Assembly (NCBI GenBank): GCA_964017235.1
Contig: OZ024936.1
Location: 57,401,028-57,465,027, forward strand
Length of the DNA: 64,000 nt
DNA from: Sabellastarte sp. h YS-2021
Lineage: Eukaryota; Annelida; Polychaeta; Sabellida; Sabellidae
Reading direction: 5' to 3'
The translations under genes and the position numbers were made by a program. Positions 20,958-32,992 of this stretch are shown one piece after another. Position 1 is the stretch's first letter. The number at the start of each line of letters is the position of its first letter. Below the pieces are notes generated by a model. It saw only the letters and a program-made list of their open reading frames with translations. It was not told the origin of the DNA and made no database searches.

Positions 20958-21899
20958 GGGGCTGGTTTCACAAAGCCTCCTTCTACTTTTTATTTTCTAT
21001 AATTTTGCTGCATGTTAGTTGCATGTAGATCATGATTAATTTGGGTTTATAAATGAGGATAAATGTATAGTTTGAATAGAAAAGAAAGGCCACATGACAC
21101 AGAATATGGTGAATATATTGTGAATATGGTTTTAAGACAAAACTTAGCTAAGTCTTAACTTTAAGACTGGACTTAAGCCTTTTCTATTCAAACTATACAT
21201 TTATCCTTCATTTAATGCATTTTATCTAAGGAAAAGTGGAAAATATACTCTCCAGTAACTAATAGTAAAGATTAGAACAGATTATATACATTAATAATGT
21301 CACGCAACCCAATAAATCCAATAAATACATATTACTTAATAAATGCTACTGAATAGATACACGCTACACTACAAGCTACGACCGTGAAATGACTAGTTAG
21401 AATACCACTAATTACTTACTGCATTAACATGGTTAGATTAATTTACTGAGCACATAATAAATCCTTAGTAACAAAATAAGCACTAATTAAGTTAAAGTAA
21501 GCACTGCAAACCACAAGCACTAGATTTAAAACCCAAATTAATCATGATCTACATGCAACTAACATGCAGCAAAAGTATAGAAAATAAAAAGTACTACAAC
21601 TGCAAAGTCAGTCACTCACTTACAATCAACCAATCAATCATTCAACAAACCTGCAAGCAGCCTAACAGAGTTTACACCGAAGCCATAGTTTCAGATCAAC
21701 ACATCATCACTTCTTCCAAACTACTAATCTTCAAATCAAAGAAACAATATCAAATCTATCATTCCTCAGCCTCATACATACAACATGGCTGGTCTGCTTC
21801 TGTTTTAAAATTCAAACTTTCTGACGTCAATTCACTCCTGCGGTTCATTTTAATTTTATAGACTACAAGATTCTAGCCATCAATATTCTAGCTGCTAAT
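20958..21899. repeat. Inverted repeat and MITE fragments
   Basis: Arms of about 75 bp at 20978-21052 and 21525-21600 are inverted copies (shared ttgctgcatgttagttgcat). Between them lie inverted pieces of the preceding MITE family (gtatagtttgaatagaaaag at about 21066, its complement at about 21181). A 105-codon frame at 21544-21861 runs over one arm and shows no domain; I do not call it a gene. Confidence 0.55.
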
Positions 21900-22700
21900 A
21901 TGCGAAATTGCCGAAATTCGCGGAAACTACCAGAACTCGCCATCACAGCAGTGTCCGTGATGAAGAAGGAAAAAAGTTGTTATTCACGGACACAGACACT
22001 CAGACAGCTAGTAGTTGTACACTGTTTTATACCAAAAGATCTGGGTTATCACGGATACGGGCAATAACAGACACGGATACGGGTGAAGAGAAAAGTACAG
22101 GTGTAGTTCCTACTTTTAGGGGCCAGACACACTTTCACGGATCCCCAAGGATTTAGGCCATGGTTCCATATTTGGAAACTGACATAGATGAGGGTGGACA
22201 ATGTAAAAGATTTACGGATCTTCCACGGATCCGCTGGGATCTCCTACGGAGCACTACGGTGACCCAAGGACAGGATTGCGGATGTCCTTTTGACTATTTT
22301 TTTTAATACGCAAACCCTTTTTTTGTCAATCCGTAGCAGATCTGGTTAGATCCGGCTATGTTTTGGGCGATATTTCTTGGCAGGGAAGCGTCCCAGATGA
22401 AAGGGATGCCACAAGGACATCCAGGATAGGTATACGGACAATAAGGACACTCACGAATGAGCTACAGATGAGCTACGGATGAGATATGGAAGAACTACAG
22501 ATACCACGTCTGTATGGACTTCCCGGAAAATCAAGCATGATTGATTTTTCCGTAATGGTCTAGGGATCTTATCTGATTTTAAGTATGCCGCTACGGATCG
22601 CTACGGATTGCAGCATGCCGTAACGGATCTCACAAGGACATTACAGATGTTACGGATGCCCTTACGGACAGAAAATATGATCCATAAATCACTCAACATT
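21900..22700. repeat. Region saturated with ACGGAT/ACGGACAC words
   Basis: About 800 bp enriched in variants of (t/c)acggat and cggacac, irregularly spaced (for example ctacggatcgctacggattg at about 22591). The period is not constant, so this is cryptic simplicity rather than a clean minisatellite. The frame 21908-22156 translates these words as TDTDT-type repeats; no protein is claimed. Confidence 0.5.
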
Positions 22701-22905
22701 TTTAAACATTTTCTAAATTAGGTAACCTGCCACATCCGGCCATGTGTAAGCCTAACTGGGGCCTTAAAGCTGTTTGCAATGGATTTGATATACAATACTT
22801 TTGTGTATTTCTCCAACTATGTAAGTCCTGTTCAAAATTATGTCACAACATTGTATCCACGATTCAAAACCATGAACAATGATACACTTAGAATATTAAA
22901 AATCT

Positions 22906-23980
22906 ATATATATGTTGTATTGAATGTGGATAACCATTGAATGTATACATTCAATGGGTCAAACTATTGAATGTGTACATTCAATGGGCAAATCATTGAA
23001 TGTGTACATTCAATGGCTGAGCTGTGGAATGTGTACATTCAATGGCTAGAATCATTGAATGTGTACATTCAATGGCCCAAGGCATGGAATGTGTAAAAAA
23101 TTAAACATTAAAAGCTGATACTGATTGCAAAGACTTGTTTATAACCTATACTGGATTTTTTAGCATAATAATAGTAGTAATAATAAATTAATTGGAATAA
23201 AAGTGTTATATTCCGGGAAGTGGCATGAAGAAGTGGCATGAAGAAGTGGCATGAAGAAGGATCAATCTATAACATTAAAATTAATGAGCATATATGTAAT
23301 GACATAAATGTCATATATTTCATTGCATTATTTATTGGTAAATGATGCATCAAACCTTTCTGATCAAAGTCATTAAAAAAGCTGTATTGTAAGTTTTGCT
23401 TTAATCCACAAATATTAAAATATTTGGCCTCCCAATGAAAGGATGAAAGAGAAACAGTTCAAGCCTGAGTAATTACTTTATGGTCTTTAAGTGTATGATT
23501 CTAAAATGTCATAGCAAGTAATTCATCTAATTGAGTGGAAAATTTGGGTATTTAATTGTAATTAGTCCCATGGTGGCACCCCTGTATTGTTATAGAGGTT
23601 CAGTAGGACAGTATAATTAGAAAACAGATTAAGATAAAATTATTTTTTGGAAAACAAAACACAGATAATCAGCTTATTGCAATAGTTTATTTTAAGTTAA
23701 TTTCAACAGATGTGATTTATTAAGAAAATGACAATAATAAGTTTCATTTCACACAATATCAGTTACTTATTTCAATTTCTGAAGTTCATCTACACATTCA
23801 ATGAGTATGGTTGTGGAATGTACACATTCCACAGTTAAACTATTGAATGTACACATTCCATGGCCGTTTGCTATTGAATGTGTAGATTCAATGGCCAAGC
23901 CGTTGAATGTACACATTCAATAACTAACCCATGGAATCTATACATTCAATGGTTATCTACATTCAATACAACATATATAT
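22906..23980. mobile_element. Inverted-repeat element with arrays of palindromes at both ends
   Basis: Outer ends ATATATATGTTGTATTGAAT (22906) and its inverse (ending 23980) match for about 40 bp. Each end then carries a cluster of about six near-palindromic words, CATTGAATGTGTACATTCAA type (22934-23090 and 23790-23965), separated by 3-8 bp. The 700-bp centre is AT-rich, with a triplicated gaagtggcat word at 23215-23258, and has no ORF. No clear target duplication is visible. Confidence 0.65.
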
Positions 23981-24146
23981 CCATAAAGATTTTACGTCAA
24001 GCTGAATTTCCAAAACAATGGGACCAAGTTTGCATTTATGGGTCTGATTTGGTGGGGGCCGAGTGGACCAGTTTCCCTTTTTTGGTGGTCATGGGCACCC
24101 GACATACTTGGCCGAGTTTGCTGTTGATTCTAGCATACTAGCTATA

Positions 24147-24410
24147 CCCAGCAGGCACGCAACTTTGAAATCAGGTTGAATCCAGCGTAGAAATCTGGTT
24201 GAAATATGTGTACATTTTGCAAACCATTTTAAATTGGATCCAACCTGTGAAAACGTGTTGAAAACCAATGTTGAAATCAGGTCAATTCAATGGGTGAAAT
24301 CTGGTTGAAATACATGTAGATTTTGAAAAGTGTTTTTGGTTAGATCCAACTGGTGATATCATGTTGAAACCAACTGTTGAAATCTGGCTGAAATCTATGG
24401 GTGAAAAATG
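24147..24410. repeat. Degenerate gttgaaatc(t/a)ggtt repeats
   Basis: Begins cccagcaggcacgcaac and continues with about seven copies of ttgaaatctggttgaaat spaced by tttgaaaa/gatccaac words. The start cccagcaggca is of a type common in repeats of aquatic animals. Probably one end of a MITE; the other end was not found. Confidence 0.5.
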
Positions 24411-24479
24411 TTTCCACCAATGTTATTCTTTATTCTTTAGCAGTTTAAAATACAAGAAGTCATGATTTATACAGTCAAA

Positions 24480-25630
24480 TAATTTTGACATGTCTATAAA
24501 AGCTGCAAAAACACTTTTATTTTCTGCCTTTTTGCTTTTTATAAGTGAAGATAATACAAATATATGGTCTTCACAGGACATACCTTTTCTGAAACCATTC
24601 TGTTCTTCAACAAGAATTTTACTATCTTCTACATATGCTGAAGCTCTAGAGTGTAAAATACTGCTGTATACTTTAGTAATACAGGATAATAGACTAATAT
24701 CAGTTCAGTGGCACATAAGGCGATTTTTCAGGATTTTTTGGAATGGATTTAACAATAGATTTCAGCCATAGATTAGGCAAAATATGGTTTTGAAAACAAA
24801 AATTAAACAATGTAAAAAGTACTTCACATATGTTTGGATTTTTAATTACTTTATTAGGTATCAAGTCAACACTAGGTGTCTTATTCTTTTTACTTAAAAG
24901 TATTGACCTCCTGACTTCTATACATGTAATAGGAGAATTAAGGACATCATTTGTGTTTTGAATATTGTTAAAAGAGATTTCTAAATGTGTTTTTTCATCA
25001 TTAACAAAATTCACAAATTCATGGTCTACAGACTGAGTTGGTGGATTATACAGCTGCTCAAAATCATTTTTCCAGACATTTAAAACATTCTCAACATTAC
25101 TGACTATATTACTTTCTTTTTCAACTTTCAAAGGTATATCCTTCTTTTTCGGCCCCAATTGTTTTATTGTATTCCAAAATTGATTATGATTATTTTTGCC
25201 TAAATGTTCAATATTACTAATGATATTGTTATTATAATTTCTTTCACATTTTCTCAGAAGTTTGTGTAAACTATTACGAGCATTGTGAAACAAATTACGT
25301 AATCTTTTTCACACTGTGTCATTGATTCCCATGCTGAAGTTAACTGTTCATTCCAATATGGTTTAGAAAGTTTATATTTCTTTTTCATTGTATTATTGAT
25401 GTCCCTAAATTTTAAATAAGTATCCATTTCATTGATTATGCTCTGTACTAATTTTTCACACAGTGCATTTAACTGGTCCCTAGTTTGTATATTCCTTTCA
25501 AGAGTATCAATTGTTTTACATAATGCAGTATGCCAAATATCATTATTCAGAAAATGATCATTAGGATTTTGAAATAAATACTTCCTATAAATTGGACCAC
25601 ACTGTGTACTAGATTCATGCTTGACACACA
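24480..25630 (-). pseudogene. LINE linker and partial reverse transcriptase
   Basis: Frames 25254-25652 and 24700-25293 encode the linker (NKLRNLFHNARNSLHKLL, QFWNTIKQLGPKKKDIPL) and the beginning of RT (NKTPSVDLIPNKVIKNPN). After a frameshift at about 24715 RT continues as SKILVEEQNGFRKGMSCEDH and FAAFIDMSKLFDCI (first catalytic Asp) to about 24490. YADD and everything after it are missing. Confidence 0.75.
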
Positions 25631-25639
25631 TACTCAAAC

Positions 25640-26452
25640 TCAACCATAACAACAGAGTGATCTGGCACTTTACATGAAATAGAAATCACGGATTTTAATT
25701 TACTGTTTTCATTTATAATTTCTTGCACTGAGAAAACTTTACATTTGTTACACTTATTGAGAATATCATAGTCGGTAATAATATATAATCAACAATAGAA
25801 CAACCATTTCTGTTGAAACAGGTGAAATTATCAACTTCAGGTATGACTCCTCCATTTACAATACACATTTTTACATCTTTGATGAATTCCAAAAAATGAG
25901 TCACAGTACGAGGTTGTAGTTTTATCCAAAACATGGCGTTTAAGCAGATCCATGTGTTCAATAAAATCTAATCTACTTCCAATTCTCACATTGAAATCCC
26001 CCAGCTACAAAAATGTTATCTACATAAGAGTTTAAATACAATTGAGATGTACGATATCCATAAAAGGATGAAGTGTCTGCCCATGGAGAACATTCTGGTG
26101 GAAGATGACAGGAGTACACTAATATACATTTTGCTGTGAACTTACTTTTCAGTTCTACACCAATAATTCCATTTTGTGATTTATCAACCAACCTTACCTG
26201 GGATGATTGCAACAAATAGTCTTTTACCAATATTGCTACCCCACCAGAGTCTTTATTTGTACATACTCTTCATCCTTTTCTGTTATTTACAAAACAAGAA
26301 TAACCACTTAAATCAGTAGTGGCATCCCCTCGTAAATGAGTTTCAGTTAAGCACACTGTATCAGCTTTTATCATTTTAATAAGCTCACAATGTAATTCAC
26401 AATTTTACTCAGTCCATCCATTAACATTCCACGTTATAATAGTTAATAGTTT
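25640..26452 (-). pseudogene. LINE endonuclease, broken
   Basis: Several short frames carry endonuclease motifs in order: TETHLRGDATTDLSGYSCF (about 26360-26310), GGVAILVKDYLL, GIIGVELKSKF, YSCHLPPECSPW, NIFVAGGFQC (where GDFN is expected, so an Asn/Asp is lost) and finally PDHSVVM near 25655. At least four frameshifts or stops. Confidence 0.75.
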
Positions 26453-26473
26453 TTCAAAGGGCTGGTATTTCTT

Positions 26474-27043
26474 CTAACAATTAGCCTGGGAAAACTGTGT
26501 GTCTGCTTGGCTTTGCAGACTGTAATATTGCTGATTTATTGTATATCCTGGGTTAAGCACTGGAGACTGCCGAATGTACTGTGGTCTCAAGGACTGAGAG
26601 AACTTTGATCCAGAAGGAGTTTGATAATTAGCAACAGGGGATTGACCATAGTTTTGACCACATACACTCTGCTGCTGAAAAGTCCCTTGGGCCATCAGAC
26701 CACTTGCAGGCATTCTAACTTGGGTTGGGGTTAGTGGGTGAGGACTATGAGCTGTCATGGGTGGTTTGGCTGAAGGGAGGGATGTCGGCAAGTTTTGTGC
26801 TGTTTTGCGGGCACTACCATTTTTGGATTGGACTTGTGAGTCAAATTTTCTAGGAGCTGGACTTTTAATTAGTGCTTGAGTTGATGAGTTACCTTGCTTT
26901 GTGTCTTGTCCATCAGCCTTTTTTACAATACGCCCTCTCCCTGTTAATCTGTAGTCCACTCCACCTGGAATCTCCTCAAGTAACATCTTGAAATTTAGTT
27001 GGTACTGTTGCTCCACATGTGACACAGATGATCTCAAACACAC
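26474..27043 (-). pseudogene. LINE first ORF (Gln/Pro/Ser-rich), fragment
   Basis: This 189-codon frame reads FKMLLEEIPGGVDYRLTGRG, then a low-complexity Pro/Gln/Ser/Thr region (LTPTQVRMPASG, SLQSQADTQFSQ). It precedes the endonuclease as the first ORF of such elements does. The N-terminal piece suggests the end of an RNA-binding domain. Confidence 0.6.
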
Positions 27044-27045
27044 AT

Positions 27046-28298
27046 TGCTAAATTCTTGAGAATGCCTTTCAACTTAGCACATCAGCCTTGACCTGTGTAC
27101 ATCCCAGTTCAATCTTGAATATACCCTGGCTGCCTTGTCTTGGATTTCGAAAAACCAGGAACCCCTATGACCTCCCTGCTGTGTGATAAAATGTTATAGC
27201 TTAGGTTCTCTGTATGTAGAAGTTTTCAGTGTAAGCTTGCAAACTGTAAACTAGTTATTTGAGCATGGGAGCATTTAAGAAACAAATTCAGATTACCAAG
27301 TTTTGATAAGTTATTCATGAATGTTCAATATTATGAATTTATCTTTTTTTATTTAAGATAAGTTTGACTTCAAAATGTTTTTTATGATGAGAAATTGCAG
27401 TAATCAAAACATAATTATAAATTATAAAAATAAAATTTGGGTGCATCAGTTTTGTTGTTGCTATAAATTAAAAAGGAGAATGGATAAACATGTACAAGTA
27501 CATGAATACATAATCTTTATCAACTTTATAATCTTTAAACATTGGTCTTTACTTTACAAATTCCTACAAAGTCAAAAACCATTGCAATAATAGTTCTTTC
27601 AAAAAGTTAGACTTAATCACCATATCTCCCTCTAGAAAAAGAATTTTCAATCAATGATCACTAGTCATTCATTTCCCAACATTTAACCTGTTTTCTGTTC
27701 AATAAAATGACTAAGATTTCATGTCAGAAAACCTAACTTGATTTAGTGGTGATTTTCCAGTCAGAAATCCAGCTTTTGAAATAGTGTTGAAATTGTGTCA
27801 GTGTCAATTTTTCAAGCAAAAATCACTATGATTTGTGGTCAAAATATCACTACTTTTTCATGTCAGAAAACAAACTTAGCTTCAGTAGTTGATAATGCGG
27901 ATTTCTCTGTCAGGACCTGTTTTCAACTCTAAATCAACAACATTTCAAGGCGTGTGCCTGCTGCGTCTGCATTTATACACAATGGTCACAAGGTCATTTC
28001 TGATATTGGCGATTTAATTTTCATACCAGTCTAACATTTTATGTGAGGTGGTCCATCGCGATAACTCATAAAACGCTTTCACGGATTTCATTCAAGATTG
28101 GCATACACATGTTTTTGCGTCAGGAGAGGAACCCTGTTTTAAGGTGACCTTAAATTTCCAATAATAAAGAAGTTATGGCCACCTTAAGCTTAAAAAATTA
28201 ACTTTAATGCCCTCTAGGTCTCAAACTATGTGGTTCGCCTGGCTTAAATTTTACCAGTGAACACATTACTATATTCTCCTTACATATGCCAAAAATCA
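27046..28298. other. Non-coding, nothing clear
   Basis: AT-rich. At 27660-27960 the phrase tcagaaaac(c/a)taactt and variants recur irregularly, possibly an old repeat. An open frame at 27375-27590 has no domain. At 28030-28270 phrases of the tandem-repeat cores appear (ggtgaccttaaatttccaat). Confidence 0.4.
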
Positions 28299-28310
28299 AG
28301 ACGTTTTGTT

Positions 28311-29152
28311 ACCCCACAGCCCTTAAGGGCTATCGGGGTATTGTTTTCACCCATGGTGTCCTGATGGACGGGCGGGCGGCGGGAAAAGTTTGTCCAGCCT
28401 GTATCTCAGAAACTTTAAGATGTAGGAAGTTGATACTTGGTAGGGACATTGATAAGGGGTGTAGGTGTGCAACATCGTGGTGTGACCTTGATTTGACCTT
28501 TGACCTTGCTGTAGTGATCTTAACCTATAAAAGCTTGTCTGGGCTATATCTCAGAAACTGTAAGGTGCAGGAAGTTGATACTTGGTAGGGACATTGGTTA
28601 GGGGGTGTAGATGTGCAGCATCATGGTGTGACCTTGAGTTGACCTTTGAGCTTGCTGTAGTGACCTTGACCTATAAAATCTTGTCCGGACTATATCTCAG
28701 AAAGTGTAAGGTGTAGGAAGTTAATACTTAGTAGGGACATTGATTGGGGATTGTAGATGTGTTATGTCATAGTGTGACCTTGATTTGACATTTGATCTTG
28801 CCGTAGTGACCTTGACCTTTAAAATTTTGTCCAGGCAATATCTCTGAAACTGTAAGGTGTAGGAAGTTGATAGTTGGTAGGGACATTGGTTAGGGGTTGT
28901 AGGTGTGCATCATAGTTTATAGTTTACTGATTAATGCTGTCATCTTGCTATTGAATTGTCTTCTTTTAATACTTTATCTTTGCATACATTTTGCTTCTCG
29001 TATATGTTATTTTCTCTACTTAAACATCATTTAGACCTTAAAATAACCGACACTGCTCTGAAAGTATCCTGATCTTTGTACTGTTTCACTACTTCTATAT
29101 CTCTTGGTGTTGAAAACTATTTCCCCAGGCTGTGGGGTACAGGAATCTCTGA
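28311..29152 (+). mobile_element. Tandem-repeat element with palindromic left end (family TACCCCACAG)
   Basis: Left end: ACCCCACAGCCCTTAAGGGC then tatcggggta, a palindrome. Right end: CTGTGGGGTA at 29130-29139 is the inverse of the left motif. Between lie four monomers of 145-146 bp (tatctcagaaactg at about 28402, 28547, 28693, 28838), each with TGACCTTTGACCT or a variant, followed by unique AT-rich sequence from 28910. Same end logic as the other HINE-like families. A 100-codon frame at 28286-28588 is a product of the repeats. Confidence 0.65.
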
Positions 29153-29833
29153 TGCTATTTTTCAGGTTAGAATTGTCTTTGAGGCCTATGTAACAACTTA
29201 TTTTGTATCAACGACTCATTTTGTATTACCCGACTTATTTTGTATCAATTTTTGACTTATTTCGTATTACCGACTTATTTTGTAGTAAAATTGCCTTATT
29301 TTGTATTACCTGGCCAACTTATTTCGTACCAACAGTTGACTTAATATGTTACAAAACGGTGCGCAGAATTTTGACAAGATTTCAGGGTGATACAAAATAA
29401 GTCGATAATACAAAATAAGCTGCTCTATAGACAACTTGTTTTGTATCACTGACTTATTTTGTAGTAATTTCAATTCACCTTTTGTAGTGGCTTGTCTCCA
29501 TCAAAGGATGGACTCAAAGGAATTTAATCCTTACTGGATTCAATCTTGTAGTCCATTTACCATTTGCCTGATAGTAATTCTTATTTTCAGCACTGACATT
29601 CCACAGAGATATAATTAATTAGACTAGTCAGTAGTATCTTGAAAATTATATCTGCATCTGTAAATGAACATGAGTTTGGTGTTAAATTTTGGACTGGAAT
29701 ATATTTGTGGAAGTATAAATGCCCTTGTTGAGTCAGATAAAGTTTACATATAGAGAGCTCAGATTTGGCTTATCGGTAGAAACACTAGCATAAAAAGGTT
29801 AAAATGCTTCAACTGGTTGCATGTTGTTTCCCA

Positions 29834-30480
29834 ATAAAAAATAGCATCAGAGATGGCCAGATTTCACAACCTTTTGAAAATCAATGAACTGAATGAGATA
29901 AGATGTTAAAATGTACACTTCGTACACTCAAGAAACATCTGCCTAAATATTATATTCATGTTCAACATTACAGAGTAAACGTTATAGGAAGAATTGATGT
30001 AAGACTATGAAGTTGAACAATACACCTGTCCCCCGGCCAATGTTCATGTAAAGTATCAACCTTTTAAAGACTATAAAGGTCAGCATTGCTATGACAAGCT
30101 CAAAGGTCAACATGTTACACTACACATTGCTAACCTATACTTCCTAACCAATATCCCTACCAAGTATCAACATCCTATACCTTACAGTTTGAAAGATATG
30201 GGCTGGATAAGATTTTTAAGATCAAAGTCACTATGGCAAGGTCAAAGGTCAAATCAAGGTCATACTATGATGCTGCACACCTACACCCCTTAACCAATGT
30301 CTCTCAATGTCTCTATCAAGGTTCAACATCCTACCCCTTATGGTTTATGAGATACAGCAGGGATGAGTTATCACTGAAGCCAGCATGTCCACTTGGCTGA
30401 GAGACCGCCCAACTGCCCAGCTGACACCAATACCTGGGTGACAACAATACCTGCACAGCGTAAAAGCTACATATGTCCCA
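29834..30480 (-). repeat. Inverted partial copy of the 145-bp tandem-repeat family
   Basis: aaaaatagcatcagagat at about 29838 is the inverse of the DNA right after the 28.3 kb element (atctctgatgctattttt at about 29144). Sequence 30050-30370 is the inverse of the 145-bp monomers (ggtcaaaggtcaaatcaagg, accaagtatcaacatcctat). Confidence 0.6.
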
Positions 30481-30793
30481 AATACTGTTTTGCAAAATGT
30501 CCAATTCTATAGACAACAGGCAAATGGTAATCACATGTCAGCTCAGCATTATTCAATAGAATATAGAGAAGGTGGCACATGTGTTTATCCATTGGTAGCA
30601 TTAAGCATTTTTTATGTATCAGAAAGAAAACAAGAATGACTGTGTAACATTTTAATAACCAAAATCTTTGCCATACTAAAATTTCAGGGATATATACAAT
30701 TTTTCCGATTCTTATCTGCTAATTACCATTGTAAGAAGTCCTCGTTCTACAAAATTATCATGAAAATTACATGAAAAGGATGAAAAAATAATT

Positions 30794-32202
30794 AAGCGGT
30801 CCGCCAGGGACGCTTATTTGTTTTCACCGAAGTTCGACTGATCGCCGCCGCCGCCAGATTATGGTCTCCTTTGAATAACTTCTTAGCCTTTCAAATTTTT
30901 CTTCCCTTCTTATCTTTCTTTAAAACTATAGGGGCGGGAAACCTTAAGCATAACTCCAAAACACCCCGTCATTGCGTTTCGGAAAAAACCACACACACCT
31001 GTGCTATAAAATTTATCTGGTACATTCTAGACCAAATATCCAAGGTCGGAAAGGATTTTCTCATCAATCGCACCATAGATACCTGAATGGGAGGCGTTTT
31101 ATTTTCGTAAATTTTTTAAAAATGGGTACTTGGTCTGTATCTCAAAAACGGTTAGGATTTCGGCGTTTTGTTGGAATAACTTATTCAGCTACTTTTTGAT
31201 AATCTTTCACATGCCGAAGTTGTAGCCCTGTATCTGCAATCTTAAGGTCACCTTAATGTCAAAAAAGGGGTTTTTAGCCCTCCAGTTCACTTAGTTTTTC
31301 ACTTTTTTCAACCAAACTTGGCACATATATTAAGATTTGCCAAAGGAATATCCTGACTTTATGGTGACCTTAAACTCAAAATGTTAATGGACATATGGCC
31401 TGCTTAAAGTCATCAAATTGGAATAAAATCCTCTGGCTCCTTTCTTTTTCCATTTTTTTATATTGAAATTATCACTGGTATTAAAGTAGATAAAAATAAT
31501 ACTTATGGTCACCTTAAACTCTCAGTATGAATGGAGTTGTAGCCACCTTAAAGTGAAATAAGGGGGTTTTCAGCCTCCAAGTATCTTATTGTTCGACTGA
31601 CCTCAGTTAAACTTTGCACACCTATAAAAGATGGCAAACCAAAGGGTTATCCTGACTTTAAGGTGACCTTAAACTGTTAATATAATTTTGCCCCCCCTAA
31701 AGTCATAACATTTGAATAAAGCCGTCTGGCTCTTTTCTTTTTCCATATCTAACATATATTGATATTGAAGGGACATTCTCATATTATGGTCACCTTAAAG
31801 TCGCAATATGAATGAAGTTATGGTCACCTTACAGTGAAAAAGGAAGTTTCAGCCTTCAGCTATCTTATTGTTCAACTGACATGAGCTAAACTTTATGCAC
31901 TTATAAAGGATGAGAAAAGGGACATTCATATTTTATGGTCACCTTAAAGTCCCAATATGAATGAAGTTATGGCTACCTTGCAGTGAAATTATGGAGTTTT
32001 TAATCTCCAGCTATTGTATTGTTCAGCTGACCTCACTTTAATTATGCACACTTATTAAAGATGAAAATAGGGACAAGTAACATACACAATGCAATAAAGT
32101 TCACAGTTTCTATTGCTTATGATGCATATGTTGACATCTTTTATGGGTGACTTCTTTTTCATCAGGGCCGCTTCGTTTTTGTCAGCAAAAACATTCTTCT
32201 AG
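30794..32202 (+). mobile_element. HINE-like element (family AAGCGGTCC) nested in the 3.8 kb transposon
   Basis: Left end: near-palindrome AAGCGGTCCGCCAGGGACGC then tt. Right end: GGGCCGCTT (32165-32173), one base, then the perfect stem-loop GTTTTT-GTCAGC-AAAAAC (32175-32192), then attcttCTAG. The flanking bases are T on the left and T on the right, as in Helentron insertions. The core contains gtctgtatctcaaaaacggt and several degenerate repeats with ggtcaccttaaagt. No ORF. Confidence 0.65.
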
Positions 32203-32992
32203 TGTTAAGTTTGGTACATTGATAATCATTCCAAAAGATTGCTACATCTTTTTTAACATATTGCACCTATTGTAGTTTTTGAGATGTCCAAGGATCTTCA
32301 ATTTGCAATAGGAATGGCTACACATCCAAGGAAAATTGCATGGTCTTTCATGGAATGGCTAATAAGAGGCAAATATTTGATAATTATAACAATTTAGATG
32401 TATTTTCTAACTTATGATCTATGTTTTAGTGTAATTTATGCCAAAGTGTTAATGTAACATTAAAATAATGAATAAACAAAGAGTTCCACAGTTTTAAAAA
32501 GTTTTATAACCTGATAATACAAAATAAGTCAGTGATACAAGATAAGTTGTCCATATTGCAGCTTATTTTGTATTATTTTGTATCAATGTCGGTGCTGAAA
32601 ATAAGAATTACTACCAGGCGAATTACAAGATTGAATACAGTAAGGATTAAATTCCTTTGAGTCCATCCTTTGATGGAGACAAGCCACTATAAAAGGTGAA
32701 TTGAAATTACTACAAAATAAAGCAGTGATACAAAACAAGTTGTCTACAGAGCAGCTTATTTTGTATTATCGACTTATTTTGTATCACCCTGAAATCTTGT
32801 CAAAATTTTGCGCACCATTTTGTAACATATTAAGTCAGCTGTTGGTACAAAATAAGTTGGCCAAGTGATACAAAATAAGGCAATTTTACTACAAAATAAG
32901 TCGGTAATACGAAATAAGTCAAAAATTGATACAAAATAAGTTGAGTAGTACAAAATAAGTCATTGATACAAAATAAGTTGTTACAGGCCTAT

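Larger units (their letters stand above)
24480..27045 (-). mobile_element. Decayed LINE, 3'-truncated
   Basis: On the minus strand a Gln/Pro-rich first ORF is followed by endonuclease and the N-terminal part of RT. The sequence stops within RT at about 24480 and is replaced by the AT-rich DNA and gttgaaat repeats to the left, so the 3' half is lost. Many frameshifts and stops. The clade is not determined. Confidence 0.8.
29190..32984. mobile_element. 3.8 kb inverted-repeat transposon with 8-bp target duplication
   Basis: The terminal inverted repeats are about 430-460 bp each (29190-29620 and 32520-32984), beginning GTAACAACTTATTTTGTATC. Both consist largely of degenerate tandem words (a)cttattttgtat(t/c)a spaced about 18 bp; those on the right read atacaaaataagt. 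The 8-bp sequence AGGCCTAT flanks both ends (29182-29189 and 32985-32992). No transposase is present: the interior holds an inverted copy of the 145-bp repeat family (29834-30480) and a nested HINE-like element (30794-32202). An 8-bp duplication fits hAT, P, Merlin or Zisupton-type superfamilies; the ends do not decide between them. Confidence 0.8.

Noticed and set aside
21544..22156. Two plus-strand frames of 105 and 82 codons
   Set aside because: The first covers an inverted-repeat arm, the second the ACGGAT-rich tract; both are explained by repeats.
28286..28588. 100-codon frame with a repeated peptide (SETLRCRKLILG type)
   Set aside because: Produced by 145-bp monomers; stops occur in later monomers and no start context is conserved.
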